Of a stretch of 64,000 nt of DNA, positions 19,047 through 26,792 are shown one piece after another. A program made the translations under genes and the position numbers. The DNA is from an uncultured Clostridia bacterium (GTDB taxonomy: Bacteria; Bacillota; Clostridia; Oscillospirales; Acutalibacteraceae): NCBI GenBank assembly GCA_937898625.1, contig CALEJF010000040.1, forward strand, positions 1-64,000, written 5' to 3'. The notes below the pieces were generated by a model, which made no database searches, was not told the origin of the DNA, and was given only the letters and a program-made list of their open reading frames with translations. Numbering within the stretch: the first letter of the stretch is position 1; the number at the start of each line of letters is the position of its first letter.

Positions 19047-20639
19047 TTATACTCCTTGTTCTTCCGCTTTTATTTTTTCGTTCTTTTTGTATTCAACGCC
19101 CATTTTACCAAGATGATAAACAGAACGATTTCTCAAAAACAGTTTTTTCTTTTCAATTCTTGAATAGTTAATACTCTTAGTACGCATATATGCTTTAAAG
19201 AAATTAAGTCGTTTATAAAAATCTTTGTAATTCTTCTTTTCATCCTCTGTCCAAGCAACCTCAGCAAAGGCGAATATTCTTGGATAAACTGTAAATTGCC
19301 ATGCACTCTCGTCAGTAATCCACTCTGCCCATGTTTCGAATTCAACACCAAGTACATTTTCAGATTTTATGAAACCTGATTTTGCAATATTATAGTTATA
19401 AACATTTTTAAGTGGTGCTGTTGCGTGTGACATATCAAAATAAAGAGTTGGACAAGGAGAAACAATATACTTTCTCTTTTCGTTTTCCCTCTTTGTCCAT
19501 GCAGGCGTACGATAAATCCAATACTGACCAACAATATCTTTGTCGGTGTTCTCACCTACTCCATCATTCCATTCTATACTTATCTTGCCAAGTTTTTTGA
19601 GAATTTCATTAACACGATTATTGAAATATACCTGTAATTCAGAACCCTTTTTTAATCCTAATTCTTTCATTTTAGCCTGACATACCGTGCAATTATTTTC
19701 CCATATTTTATGTCCCTTTGCAGCTTCGTCACCACCCATATGAAAATACTTATACGGAAACAATTCAGCAACCTCTGTTAAAAGTTTTTCAACGAAATCA
19801 TAGGTTTCTTCCTGACCTGCACAAAGCACATCTTTTGTTATACCATTCTTGCAATAAACCTCATAAGTTTCTTTTAAACACGACAATTCAGGATATGCAG
19901 CAAGAATTGCAACTGTATGCCCCGGCAAATCGATTTCAGGAATTATATCAATGCAAAGATTTTTTGCATATTCAACAATCTCTCTGATTTCGCTCTTTTT
20001 GTAGTAATGGAAATACTCGTCCCCGCCCATTTTAATTTCAGGAATCGCTGCAAACGGGCCATCGCCACCAAGGTATTCATATTTACGCTTACTGCTGATT
20101 TCATTGAGTAATGGAAAAACTTCACTTTCAATTCTGTAGCCCTGGTCATCGCTTAAATGCCAGTGGAATATGTTAAGTTTAAGCATAGCCATTTCATCCA
20201 ATGCTCGTTTCACGGCATCAACGCCAAAGAAATGGCGTACTTCATCCATCATTTCGCCGCGGAAAGAGAATTTTGGGTAGTCATATATGTAAGAACAATT
20301 AATTTCTGCTACTCCATTTGCTTTTTTTGATTGCATTATCATTAATTTAAGAGTAACCGCACCATAAAAAGCACCATGCTCATCGGATGAGGAAATAGTT
20401 ATTCCCTCAGTAGTAATCTTAAGTTTATACCCTTCAGATGGAAGATTATCATCCTTTATAAACTTAATTGTGCCTTTTTTAGCATCTTTCTTTGTTTTAA
20501 GAAAGTTTGAGATATATTTTCCCGCTTTCATAAATTCGGGATAGCACAAAACCTCTGTTTCAGGTGTAACAGTATATGTACCGTCAAGAACATCGTATTT
20601 CTGTGGTTTTGGTATAATACTATATTTTGCTTTACTCAT
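19047..20639 (-). CDS. Beta-N-acetylhexosaminidase, GH20 family
   Basis: Probably releases terminal N-acetylglucosamine or N-acetylgalactosamine. The 530-aa protein has an N-terminal GH20b-like domain (1-125) and a GH20 barrel from about 126 with FHWHLSDDQGYRIE and the catalytic Asp-Glu pair in HMGGDEA. Conserved Trp residues of the sugar pocket follow (GQYWIYR, FETWAEW). No signal peptide is seen, so it may act inside the cell on imported or recycled amino sugars. Its ATG shares one base with the preceding stop (TAATG), which implies translational coupling. Confidence 0.9.
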   Translation of the reverse strand: MSKAKYSIIPKPQKYDVLDGTYTVTPETEVLCYPEFMKAGKYISNFLKTKKDAKKGTIKFIKDDNLPSEGYKLKITTEGITISSSDEHGAFYGAVTLKLMIMQSKKANGVAEINCSYIYDYPKFSFRGEMMDEVRHFFGVDAVKRALDEMAMLKLNIFHWHLSDDQGYRIESEVFPLLNEISSKRKYEYLGGDGPFAAIPEIKMGGDEYFHYYKKSEIREIVEYAKNLCIDIIPEIDLPGHTVAILAAYPELSCLKETYEVYCKNGITKDVLCAGQEETYDFVEKLLTEVAELFPYKYFHMGGDEAAKGHKIWENNCTVCQAKMKELGLKKGSELQVYFNNRVNEILKKLGKISIEWNDGVGENTDKDIVGQYWIYRTPAWTKRENEKRKYIVSPCPTLYFDMSHATAPLKNVYNYNIAKSGFIKSENVLGVEFETWAEWITDESAWQFTVYPRIFAFAEVAWTEDEKKNYKDFYKRLNFFKAYMRTKSINYSRIEKKKLFLRNRSVYHLGKMGVEYKKNEKIKAEEQGV

Positions 20640-21379
20640 TATATTTCCTCCAATACTTTTTTACAAAAGTCAGGTACATCAGTGATTAGAGCATCACAAC
20701 CCCAATTAGTAAGTTTAATAATATCTTCTCTCTCATTAACTGTCCAAGGATTAACCTTTATACCCAAATTATGAAGTTCCATTACCTCTTTATGTGAAAT
20801 TAAAAAATACTCAGGATGTGCTGCATCAACACCTAATTGTTTGCAATACTTTGCAACACCAAAGGACATAATTTCGTCGCCTAATTCACTTTTTTCGTAA
20901 AGAAGTGCAGTTTGAACATTTTTATCTATCTCTTTTACCTGACGGACACATTCCGGGTCAAAGCAAGACACAATTGAATTGTTAACAATACCGTACTCGT
21001 GAATTTTTTCGACAACTTTTTTTATAAGGTCATTATCCTTTTGTGGTGGCTTGATTTCAATATTGATTAGAGCCATATCTTTTACAACATCTAAAAGTTC
21101 ATTCAAGGTAGGTAAACTGACTCCTGCAAAATCCTTATTAAAGTATGAACCAAAGTCATAACCTTTAAGCTGTGCAAGTGTCATTTCATCAATACGACCA
21201 ACACCGTTTGATGTTTCGTCAATAGTGTAATTGTGACAAATAACAATCTCATTATCAAGGCACAAATGGACATCTGTTTCGATTCCATCTGCCATAAAGT
21301 CCACTGCTTTTTGAAATGCAGGAATTGTATTCTGTGGTGCTACTTTGTTGGCACCACGATGGGCTAATACAAGTGGCAT
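20639..21379 (-). CDS. Glycerophosphodiester phosphodiesterase
   Basis: Hydrolyses glycerophosphodiesters to glycerol 3-phosphate and an alcohol. The ATG at 21379 (246 aa) is chosen because AAGGAGG precedes it; an upstream TTG frame would put the ribosome site inside the gene. Conserved residues are AHRGANKVAPQNT (catalytic His and Glu region), ETDVHLCLDNEIVICHN and INIEIKPP. No signal peptide is present. It heads the run glpQ-like, GH20, Na/Pi transporter, and its ribosome site is buried in a long hairpin. Confidence 0.92.
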   Translation of the reverse strand: MPLVLAHRGANKVAPQNTIPAFQKAVDFMADGIETDVHLCLDNEIVICHNYTIDETSNGVGRIDEMTLAQLKGYDFGSYFNKDFAGVSLPTLNELLDVVKDMALINIEIKPPQKDNDLIKKVVEKIHEYGIVNNSIVSCFDPECVRQVKEIDKNVQTALLYEKSELGDEIMSFGVAKYCKQLGVDAAHPEYFLISHKEVMELHNLGIKVNPWTVNEREDIIKLTNWGCDALITDVPDFCKKVLEEI

Positions 21380-21385
21380 AAAAAT

Positions 21386-21433
21386 CCTCCTTGGTAAAAT
21401 CAAACTTATACATTTATCATTTTACCAAAGAGG
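21386..21433 (-). promoter_or_regulatory. Hairpin sequestering the glpQ-like ribosome site
   Basis: The arms 21419-21433 and 21386-21400 form a 15-bp stem on the RNA with one G-U pair and an 18-nt loop. The 3' arm ends in AAGGAGG, the ribosome site, seven bases before the ATG. No T-run follows, so it is not an ordinary terminator. Confidence 0.6.
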
Positions 21434-21452
21434 ATTATGTTTTGTAAAGATT

Positions 21453-22064
21453 TTATTTAACTTTTTTAATCATTTCTTTACATATTTCTACTATTTTAAA
21501 TCTGAATGAATATCTCTTCGAGTTGGTAACTATATGCATTTCTTCCTCGTTTAAAACATCTTCTATTTTTACATCATCATTTGCAGCGGGTAAGCACATT
21601 GGCGGAAACATTACACACCACCAGTTTTTGCCCTTACCTTCCCCTATTACAACCTTAACTGCTGTATATTCACCTGCAGGTAAGGCAATTGAGTTGTCAT
21701 ATACTCTTGTTTTAAAATATTCTTTTGCGACATAGATATTAACATCATAGTTAAAACCGTTTTCTCTAATAGTTTTGAGTGCAGCTTTTTCTAATTTATT
21801 TATATTGGGTATAATCTTTTCTTCCGCATCACTTGCTGTAAGACTTCCATCAAAAAGTTCTTTTCCTTCTTTAAGAACTGCATTACGAACTTTTAATTTT
21901 AATTCTTGGTCAAAATTCTCGTCTGAATTCGCTATAACATGCATTCTTAAAACCTTGTTCCTAATCTCATCACACTGCTTTGAAAATCCTGCAAAACTAA
22001 GCATATTTGCAATAAGTACAGCAATTAAAACTGATATCTCTATTCTAACTATTGTTTTTTTCAT
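21453..22064 (-). CDS. spoIIR: Stage II sporulation protein R
   Basis: SpoIIR is secreted from the forespore and triggers SpoIIGA cleavage of pro-sigma-E. The 203-aa protein has an N-terminal membrane/signal segment, the signature RMHVIANSDENFDQELKLKV at residues 40-59, and the C-terminal NWWCVMFPPMC motif. In Bacillus it is under sigma-F control; a weak sigma-F-like element (GTCCAAACT with TTTATA upstream) lies near 22089-22111. The ribosome site is in a small hairpin. Confidence 0.93.
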   Translation of the reverse strand: MKKTIVRIEISVLIAVLIANMLSFAGFSKQCDEIRNKVLRMHVIANSDENFDQELKLKVRNAVLKEGKELFDGSLTASDAEEKIIPNINKLEKAALKTIRENGFNYDVNIYVAKEYFKTRVYDNSIALPAGEYTAVKVVIGEGKGKNWWCVMFPPMCLPAANDDVKIEDVLNEEEMHIVTNSKRYSFRFKIVEICKEMIKKVK

Positions 22065-22070
22065 AAAATC

Positions 22071-22088
22071 ACTCCTTGTAAAAGGAGT
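22071..22088 (-). promoter_or_regulatory. Hairpin covering the spoIIR ribosome site
   Basis: ACTCCTT (22082-22088) and AAGGAGT (22071-22077) are perfect complements with a 4-nt loop. The second arm is the ribosome site itself, six bases from the ATG. Confidence 0.5.
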
Positions 22089-22111
22089 TTGGACAAGAAA
22101 AATTTAGTATA

Positions 22112-22140
22112 AACAAAAAAGTCCTGACATAATGTCAGGA
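22112..22140 (-). terminator. Terminator upstream of spoIIR
   Basis: TCCTGACAT and ATGTCAGGA form a 9-bp stem; on the minus strand it is followed by C and TTTTTTG. It would stop transcripts coming from the DUF1292 gene or from the structured RNA if that RNA is on the minus strand. Confidence 0.65.
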
Positions 22141-22142
22141 TT

Positions 22143-22172
22143 TTCAAATTACAGTGTTATTCCATCTATAAT
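22143..22172 (+). promoter_or_regulatory. Candidate promoter for the RNA at 22179
   Basis: TTCAAA (22143-22148), 18-bp spacer, perfect TATAAT (22167-22172). The -10 lies inside an 8-bp inverted repeat, TTATTCCA/TGGAATAA. Confidence 0.45.
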
Positions 22173-22178
22173 GGAATA

Positions 22179-22384
22179 ATCTTCATATCAGTGTCCCCCG
22201 CAAAGTCGGTTGCGGTGAATACTAACCTGCATGTTAAGCAGGTGGGTGCTCTCCGTTCATATCTGTGCTCCCTTCTTCCGTCAAATGACGGGAGGTCTGC
22301 TCCCAATGAAATCGAGTAAAAGCTCCCTTTAATAGTGTGTTGGGTTAATATCGTCCGCAGTTGTCGGGCTTCGCAGGGTAATAA
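22179..22384 (+). ncRNA. Structured RNA, possibly 6S RNA
   Basis: A GC-rich island with many paired segments stands out from the AT-rich flanks. Distal segments pair into a long interrupted closing helix: the region at 22195-22207 with 22363-22376, TTGCGG with CCGCAG, and GAATACTAACC with GGGTTAATATC. Local hairpins are ACCTGC/GCAGGT and CCGTC/GACGG. The long, bulged rod with an open centre is what 6S RNA looks like. Four copies of GCTCC(C) or GCTCTCC occur in the centre. Strand is uncertain: the plus strand has the better promoter, the minus strand the better terminator. No coding frame is convincing. The rest of 22065-22407 holds only the flanking elements listed. Confidence 0.5.
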
Positions 22385-22407
22385 TATTCTATTATTTAAA
22401 AATAAAA

Positions 22408-22704
22408 TTATTCTTCGTCAAATGAAAATAATTCTGATAATCTTTCTTCAAAAATCTTACCAATTTCATTGAACTCGTTATCATCTTCAATCGGCTCTAA
22501 ATATGTTTCTCCATCCTCTTCGCAAACCTTGAGAATAATAAGCTCACCATCGTCATCAAGGATTTCTTCTGCCTCATCATAAACAGGAAGAAGAGCTACA
22601 TATTTTGCAGTATCTGTTTCGATTCTGTCAAGTTCTTCAAAAACATGTTCAACGCCATTTTCGTCAATTACTGACACAAGGTCAGGATTAAACTCTTCGC
22701 TCAT
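22408..22704 (-). CDS. DUF1292 (YrzB-like) small acidic protein
   Basis: The 98-aa strongly acidic protein matches the DUF1292 pattern: an N-terminal VSVIDENGVEHVFEELDRIE, then Y(V)ALLP and LIILKVxEEDGETYLEPIED. In Firmicutes this family is commonly found near alaS/ruvX genes, which is not the case here; its function is unknown. It lies 23 nt downstream of the beta-propeller-like gene and is likely co-transcribed with it. Confidence 0.85.
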   Translation of the reverse strand: MSEEFNPDLVSVIDENGVEHVFEELDRIETDTAKYVALLPVYDEAEEILDDDGELIILKVCEEDGETYLEPIEDDNEFNEIGKIFEERLSELFSFDEE

Positions 22705-22727
22705 TTTATAATCTCCTTTTTCTTTAA

Positions 22728-23396
22728 TTACAATACATAAACACCTGATTCAAGAACAACAATTTCTTTACCGCAGGAGCGTAAATACTTATAAACAGGC
22801 TCGTCAAAAATTCTGAAATCATTTACAGAATAATCTTTAAGGCTTATGGTTCTCACCTTTTGTGAGTCTGCATTACAAACAAATAATTCATCATCATATT
22901 TTGAAATTGCAACAGGCTTCTGAAATGATGTTGATTGTGCAGAACCAATTCTCATACTAAATTTTTTATGAGAAATTGAGTAATTAACTACACAATTCTT
23001 TTCAGGCACAACACTCCAAATCTGATTACCATCGGCAACTGCACCTGAAATCTCACTACCCTGATAATTCAAATCACTTGACCATACCATTTCGCCATCA
23101 GGTGAGAAAATTCCTGTTTCACCGCTGTTATAAACCACAACAACATATTTGTTAGGAAGAATATCTGCATCACAGGAAACATAATCTCCAAGTTGCTCTG
23201 CTATTTTTTTGTATTCGGGACCATATTTATTAAGAAGATAAACACTTTTGGTCACGGGAGTATTTTGCATTCTTTTTATATCGTATCCGTAGAAACTTAC
23301 CTTAACAGACCCATTTTCAAGTACTGTCTTTTTTGTGTAAATGATACCGTTTGAGAATGCGATGATATCGTAAACCGAATCAACAATTTTCTGCAT
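22728..23396 (-). CDS. Unknown protein with beta-propeller-like repeats
   Basis: Not recognised as a named family. The ATG at 23396 (222 aa) follows GGTGAT; an upstream in-frame start has no site. The sequence is rich in short beta-strand patterns such as GIIYTKKTV, YVVVVYNSGETGIFSPDGEMVWSS, IWSVVPEKNCVVNY and LFVCNADSQKVRTISL, spaced about 40 residues, as in NHL/WD-like propellers. No signal peptide or membrane helix is evident, so it is probably cytoplasmic. Confidence 0.7.
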   Translation of the reverse strand: MQKIVDSVYDIIAFSNGIIYTKKTVLENGSVKVSFYGYDIKRMQNTPVTKSVYLLNKYGPEYKKIAEQLGDYVSCDADILPNKYVVVVYNSGETGIFSPDGEMVWSSDLNYQGSEISGAVADGNQIWSVVPEKNCVVNYSISHKKFSMRIGSAQSTSFQKPVAISKYDDELFVCNADSQKVRTISLKDYSVNDFRIFDEPVYKYLRSCGKEIVVLESGVYVL

Positions 23397-23486
23397 AAAA
23401 TCACCGCTGAATATATAAAAATAAGATTTGTTTAGTATTAGCACACAATATTATACTATTATTTCTTCAAACGGTCAATAAATAAA

Positions 23487-23654
23487 TCAATTATTTTGTC
23501 TTAATTTGTTCTTACAGTTTTTTTCATTATTTATGCATTTTGTATTTGTACAGACCGTCTTCTTGCTTCCGTCTTCAAAAAATAATTCTTCAAAAACAAC
23601 ATTTTCCCCAATGTGAGTACAGTATTGTTCATAAGTAAACTTTGTAACCGTCAT
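23487..23654 (-). CDS. Small cysteine-containing protein of unknown function
   Basis: 55 codons from the ATG at 23654, which follows a GGGGGG ribosome site six bases upstream; a longer frame starting at 23732 lacks one. The product starts MTVTKFTYEQYCTHIG and has C-terminal cysteines at CTNTKC and NCKNK, suggesting a small metal-binding or disulfide protein. It is divergent from the bofA-like gene. Confidence 0.55.
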   Translation of the reverse strand: MTVTKFTYEQYCTHIGENVVFEELFFEDGSKKTVCTNTKCINNEKNCKNKLRQNN

Positions 23655-23753
23655 TTGTTTCCCCCCCTTATTCTTTATTATATTCGCAGAGGAATATTTT
23701 AAGCTTGTTTCTAATAAAAATATTATGTCCAATATTTTAATAGGAGTGAAAAA

Positions 23754-24017
23754 ATGAGTTCGGCAAAAGTTTTTTTAGGAATGATTTTTACATTATATAT
23801 AATTGTTATTTTTATTGCTCACATTAAATCAAAAAAGTTTTTTGTTTCTGTTTTTCTTACAGCATTACAAGGGCTTTGTGCACTGTTTGCTGTTAATCTG
23901 TTAGGCAAATACATAGCCATACATATTCCTGTAAATTATTGGACACTTGGTGTATCTTCTGTCGGTGGAATATCGGGGGTTATAATGATGTTGTTGTGTG
24001 ATGTTTTTATGTGTTAA
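23754..24017 (+). CDS. bofA: BofA-like pro-sigma-K processing inhibitor
   Basis: BofA holds the SpoIVFB protease inactive until SpoIVB acts. This 87-aa protein has the family length, three hydrophobic segments (6-24, 30-47, 60-85) and the conserved pattern NLLGKYIAIHIPVNYWTLG followed by GGISGV, where the family has N, P, N and a Gly-rich turn. TAGGAGTG precedes the ATG. With spoIVB at 4229 this points to sigma-K checkpoint control. The family call rests on pattern only. Confidence 0.72.
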   Translation: MSSAKVFLGMIFTLYIIVIFIAHIKSKKFFVSVFLTALQGLCALFAVNLLGKYIAIHIPVNYWTLGVSSVGGISGVIMMLLCDVFMC

Positions 24018-24038
24018 AAGTTTCATATCAATATTTTA

Positions 24039-24070
24039 AGTCACAATTAAAATTTGTGGCTTTATTATTT
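24039..24070 (+). terminator. Terminator after bofA
   Basis: AGTCACAA and TTGTGGCT pair around a 7-nt AT loop, followed by TTATTATTT. Confidence 0.55.
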
Positions 24071-24079
24071 ATTAAACAC

Positions 24080-24108
24080 TTTACTATTTTTATGTTCTGT
24101 GTTAAAAT
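24080..24108 (+). promoter_or_regulatory. Promoter for the TRIC-type channel gene and perhaps the operon after it
   Basis: TTTACT (24080-24085), 17-bp spacer, TAAAAT (24103-24108). It is the nearest good promoter upstream of the CooC/dehydratase operon. Confidence 0.5.
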
Positions 24109-24161
24109 AATAACAATAATGTGTAAAATTTTGTTTTGTTTTGTAAAACGAGGTTTTTGTT

Positions 24162-24812
24162 ATGGAAATATTTTCAAATTTTGTTGAAATACTTGGTGTA
24201 ATTGCGTTTTCAATTTCCGGTGCTATGGTTGCCATAAGAAGAAAAACCGACCTTTTTGGTGTTATACTTCTTGCGATTATTACTGCTCACGGTGGAGGAC
24301 TTACAAGGGACATTGTTTTCAGTTTCTCCCCTCCTGCAATCTTTGGATTAAAGTACTATATTCTAATTTCAACCGTAGTTGCGGTTATTGTTTTTCTCTT
24401 TGCAAGAAAATTCAGCCACACATATTTGGAAAACGAATTAAGAATAGAACATATTAACGATGTTTTTGACGCATTGGGACTTGGCGTTTTCGCGGTAATA
24501 GGTGTTAAAGTGGGAATTGAACAGGGGCATTACGGACATGCATTGATTTGTATTACTTGCGGACTTTTAACAGGTATTTGCGGTGGTATGCTTCGTGATG
24601 TTCTTACAAACTATACTCCATTTGTGTTGGTAAAACGAATTTATGCTGTTGCTGCATTAGCAGGCGCATCAGTATATTATATACTATACATATACGGCTC
24701 AGCAATCCATATAAACGAAACTTTTGCAATCATCATTGGTGTTGCCGTTACATTTATATTGAGAATTCTTGCTATGACATTTAAATGGAATATGCCGATA
24801 GCGATTAAGTAG
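24162..24812 (+). CDS. TRIC/UPF0126 family membrane channel
   Basis: The 216-aa protein has seven predicted helices arranged as two homologous halves. Each half has a glycine-rich motif: AHGGGLTRDI in the first and GGMLRDV in the second, as in bacterial trimeric intracellular cation channels (YadS/YicG type). It probably conducts monovalent cations, though bacterial substrates are poorly defined. Its stop is 9 nt from the ATPase gene, so it may be the first gene of that operon. Confidence 0.9.
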   Translation: MEIFSNFVEILGVIAFSISGAMVAIRRKTDLFGVILLAIITAHGGGLTRDIVFSFSPPAIFGLKYYILISTVVAVIVFLFARKFSHTYLENELRIEHINDVFDALGLGVFAVIGVKVGIEQGHYGHALICITCGLLTGICGGMLRDVLTNYTPFVLVKRIYAVAALAGASVYYILYIYGSAIHINETFAIIIGVAVTFILRILAMTFKWNMPIAIK

Positions 24813-24821
24813 GGTGATAAA

Positions 24822-25586
24822 ATGAAAGGAAATGCAACTATTATTGCAGTTGCAGGTAAAGGTGGTGTTGGCAAAACATCGCTTTCTGCAACAATTGTCA
24901 GATGTCTTGTTGAAAAATATCCTGACAAGAAAATTTTAGCAATTGACGCTGACCCTGCTGTTGGACTTTCAACTGCATTGGGAATTGATGTAAAGCTTAC
25001 AATTGATGACATAAGAAAAGAGATTATTGCATCCGTTGACGAGGGTGACACTAGAACTGCTATTGAACTTTTAGGTGAAGCGAAATACAGAATTTTTGAT
25101 GCACTTGTTGAAACAGACGGATATTCATTTATTGCAGTTGGTCGTCCTGAAACTGCAGGATGCTATTGCAAAATAAATTCATATTTAAAGGAAGTCATTT
25201 CAATTCTTTCAAACGAATTTGATTATGTTGTTATTGACGGTGAAGCGGGAATTGAACAGATAAATCGTCGTGTTATGGAAAAAGTTACTCACCTTCTTCT
25301 TATTACTGACCCAAGTAAAAAAGGCGGTCAGGTTATAAACACAATAAAATCTGTTGCAGACGAGCTTGTTATGTATGAAAAAATCGGTGTAATTATAAAC
25401 CGTATGGCAGATGAAAGTCTTAAAGATTACATCAACACAAATGGTATTCCTGTATTGAGTTATATCGAGGATGATAAAAACTTATCGGTATTTGATATTA
25501 AAGGAGAAAATATTTTTAATCTTCCTGCGGAATCAAATGTTGTAATTGGGGTTAAAAAAGCACTTAATGAGATTGGGGTTGTTTAA
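24822..25586 (+). CDS. CooC/AcsF-type metal-chaperone ATPase
   Basis: A MinD/NifH-superfamily ATPase (254 aa). The deviant Walker A GKGGVGKT is at residues 12-19, switch I DADPAVGLST at 42-51 and Walker B-like VVIDGEAG near 146. The CooC-type metal motif GRPETAGCYC has Cys114 and Cys116; in CooC this CxC binds nickel or zinc at the dimer interface during CO dehydrogenase maturation. No CO dehydrogenase or acetyl-CoA synthase gene is in the window. The stop is immediately followed by the next ATG (TAAATG), so it is coupled to the dehydratase-like genes. Role here is inferred to be metallocluster maturation. Confidence 0.85.
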   Translation: MKGNATIIAVAGKGGVGKTSLSATIVRCLVEKYPDKKILAIDADPAVGLSTALGIDVKLTIDDIRKEIIASVDEGDTRTAIELLGEAKYRIFDALVETDGYSFIAVGRPETAGCYCKINSYLKEVISILSNEFDYVVIDGEAGIEQINRRVMEKVTHLLLITDPSKKGGQVINTIKSVADELVMYEKIGVIINRMADESLKDYINTNGIPVLSYIEDDKNLSVFDIKGENIFNLPAESNVVIGVKKALNEIGVV

Positions 25587-26792
25587 ATGAAAGATTTAAA
25601 ACATTTAATCTATTTTGAAAACTTGTTGCAAGAGGCAAATAACGACCTCGTAAAGCAAGCAACAGGCGAAGGTAAACTTGCTATTGCCTACACTTGCTAT
25701 CACATTCCGGAAGTTTTGCTTAATCTTGACAACTGTTTTTCAGTAAGACTTAGAGCACCACGAACAGGCTCAATGGATATTGCTACATACTATATGAGTT
25801 CATTCCTTTGTGGTTATTCAAAAGCAATTCTTGAACGCGGTATTGAGGGTGGATATAATTTCCTTTCTGCTCTTATGGGGTCAGAGACCTGTTCAGAAAT
25901 GAATCGTACATACGAGCATTTTGAATTGCTTAACCTTGTTCCAAACGACAAATTCTTTGTAAGCTTTGTTGATTCACCATTCAAAATTGAAAAGCACACA
26001 GTAAAACACTACGCTAATCAGTTGAGAATTAAAGTTCTTGATAAATTACAAGAAGTTTACGGTGTTGATACAAGTGACGAGGCATTAAGAAAAGCCGTAG
26101 AAGAGCATAACGAGATTTGTCGACTTATTACTGAAATCGGTGAATACAGAAAAGAAGAAAACCCAAGAATTACAGGTTATGAATTCCATGTTCTTTGTGT
26201 TGCAACATATTGCTGTCCAAAATATTTAATTCTTGATAAACTTCGTGAAACTGCAGAAGAATTAAAGACAAGAGAGCCTGATGCTAAAAAGAATTACCGA
26301 GCAAAAATTGTTGTTGTAGGCTCTGAAATGGACGACCCTGACTTTACAAAACTCATTGAAGACAGTGGTGCATTGGTTGTTGCTGACCGTTTCTGTTTCG
26401 GCTCAATGCCAGGTAGAGAAGAAATTGTTTTGAATGACGAAGACGATGTTCTTACACAGATTGCACTTCACTATATGAAGACAAGCCAATGCCCAAGATA
26501 TATGAGTCACGAAAAGGTTCAGGAAAGACGTGACTATGTTAAAGAATTGGTTGATACATACCACGCAGATGGTGTTATGTATGAACAGATTAAATTCTGC
26601 GAGTATTGGGGTTACGAGCGTGCCCTTGCTTCCTATGTTATGAGTGGTGATTATGGTGTACCAACTGCTGCAGTTGACCGTCAGTATACCGCATCTGCAT
26701 CAGGACAGCTTCGTACCCGTGTTCAGGCTTTTGTTGAAAGCCTCGAAATTAAGAAAATCCAAAAAGCAAAGGAGATGAGAGAAAATGGATAA
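25587..26792 (+). CDS. 2-Hydroxyacyl-CoA dehydratase-family subunit (small)
   Basis: 401 aa of the HgdB/FldC/BcrB superfamily, whose subunits bind [4Fe-4S] or double-cubane clusters and receive ATP-energised electrons from an activase. Likely cluster cysteines are Cys37 (YTCYHIPE), Cys102 (GSETCSEMN) and Cys338 (IKFCEYWG), in the spacing usual for the family. Extra Cys209/210 are present. The two-domain Rossmann-like layout is visible (IVVVGSEMDD near 241). The gene overlaps the next by 8 nt. Substrate cannot be told: no CoA-transferase, dehydrogenase or beta-oxidation gene is nearby. Confidence 0.85.
   Translation: MKDLKHLIYFENLLQEANNDLVKQATGEGKLAIAYTCYHIPEVLLNLDNCFSVRLRAPRTGSMDIATYYMSSFLCGYSKAILERGIEGGYNFLSALMGSETCSEMNRTYEHFELLNLVPNDKFFVSFVDSPFKIEKHTVKHYANQLRIKVLDKLQEVYGVDTSDEALRKAVEEHNEICRLITEIGEYRKEENPRITGYEFHVLCVATYCCPKYLILDKLRETAEELKTREPDAKKNYRAKIVVVGSEMDDPDFTKLIEDSGALVVADRFCFGSMPGREEIVLNDEDDVLTQIALHYMKTSQCPRYMSHEKVQERRDYVKELVDTYHADGVMYEQIKFCEYWGYERALASYVMSGDYGVPTAAVDRQYTASASGQLRTRVQAFVESLEIKKIQKAKEMRENG

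Noticed and set aside
24677..25051. Minus-strand frame overlapping the TRIC and CooC-type genes
   Set aside because: Antisense to two well-supported genes, with low-complexity Ser/Ala composition.
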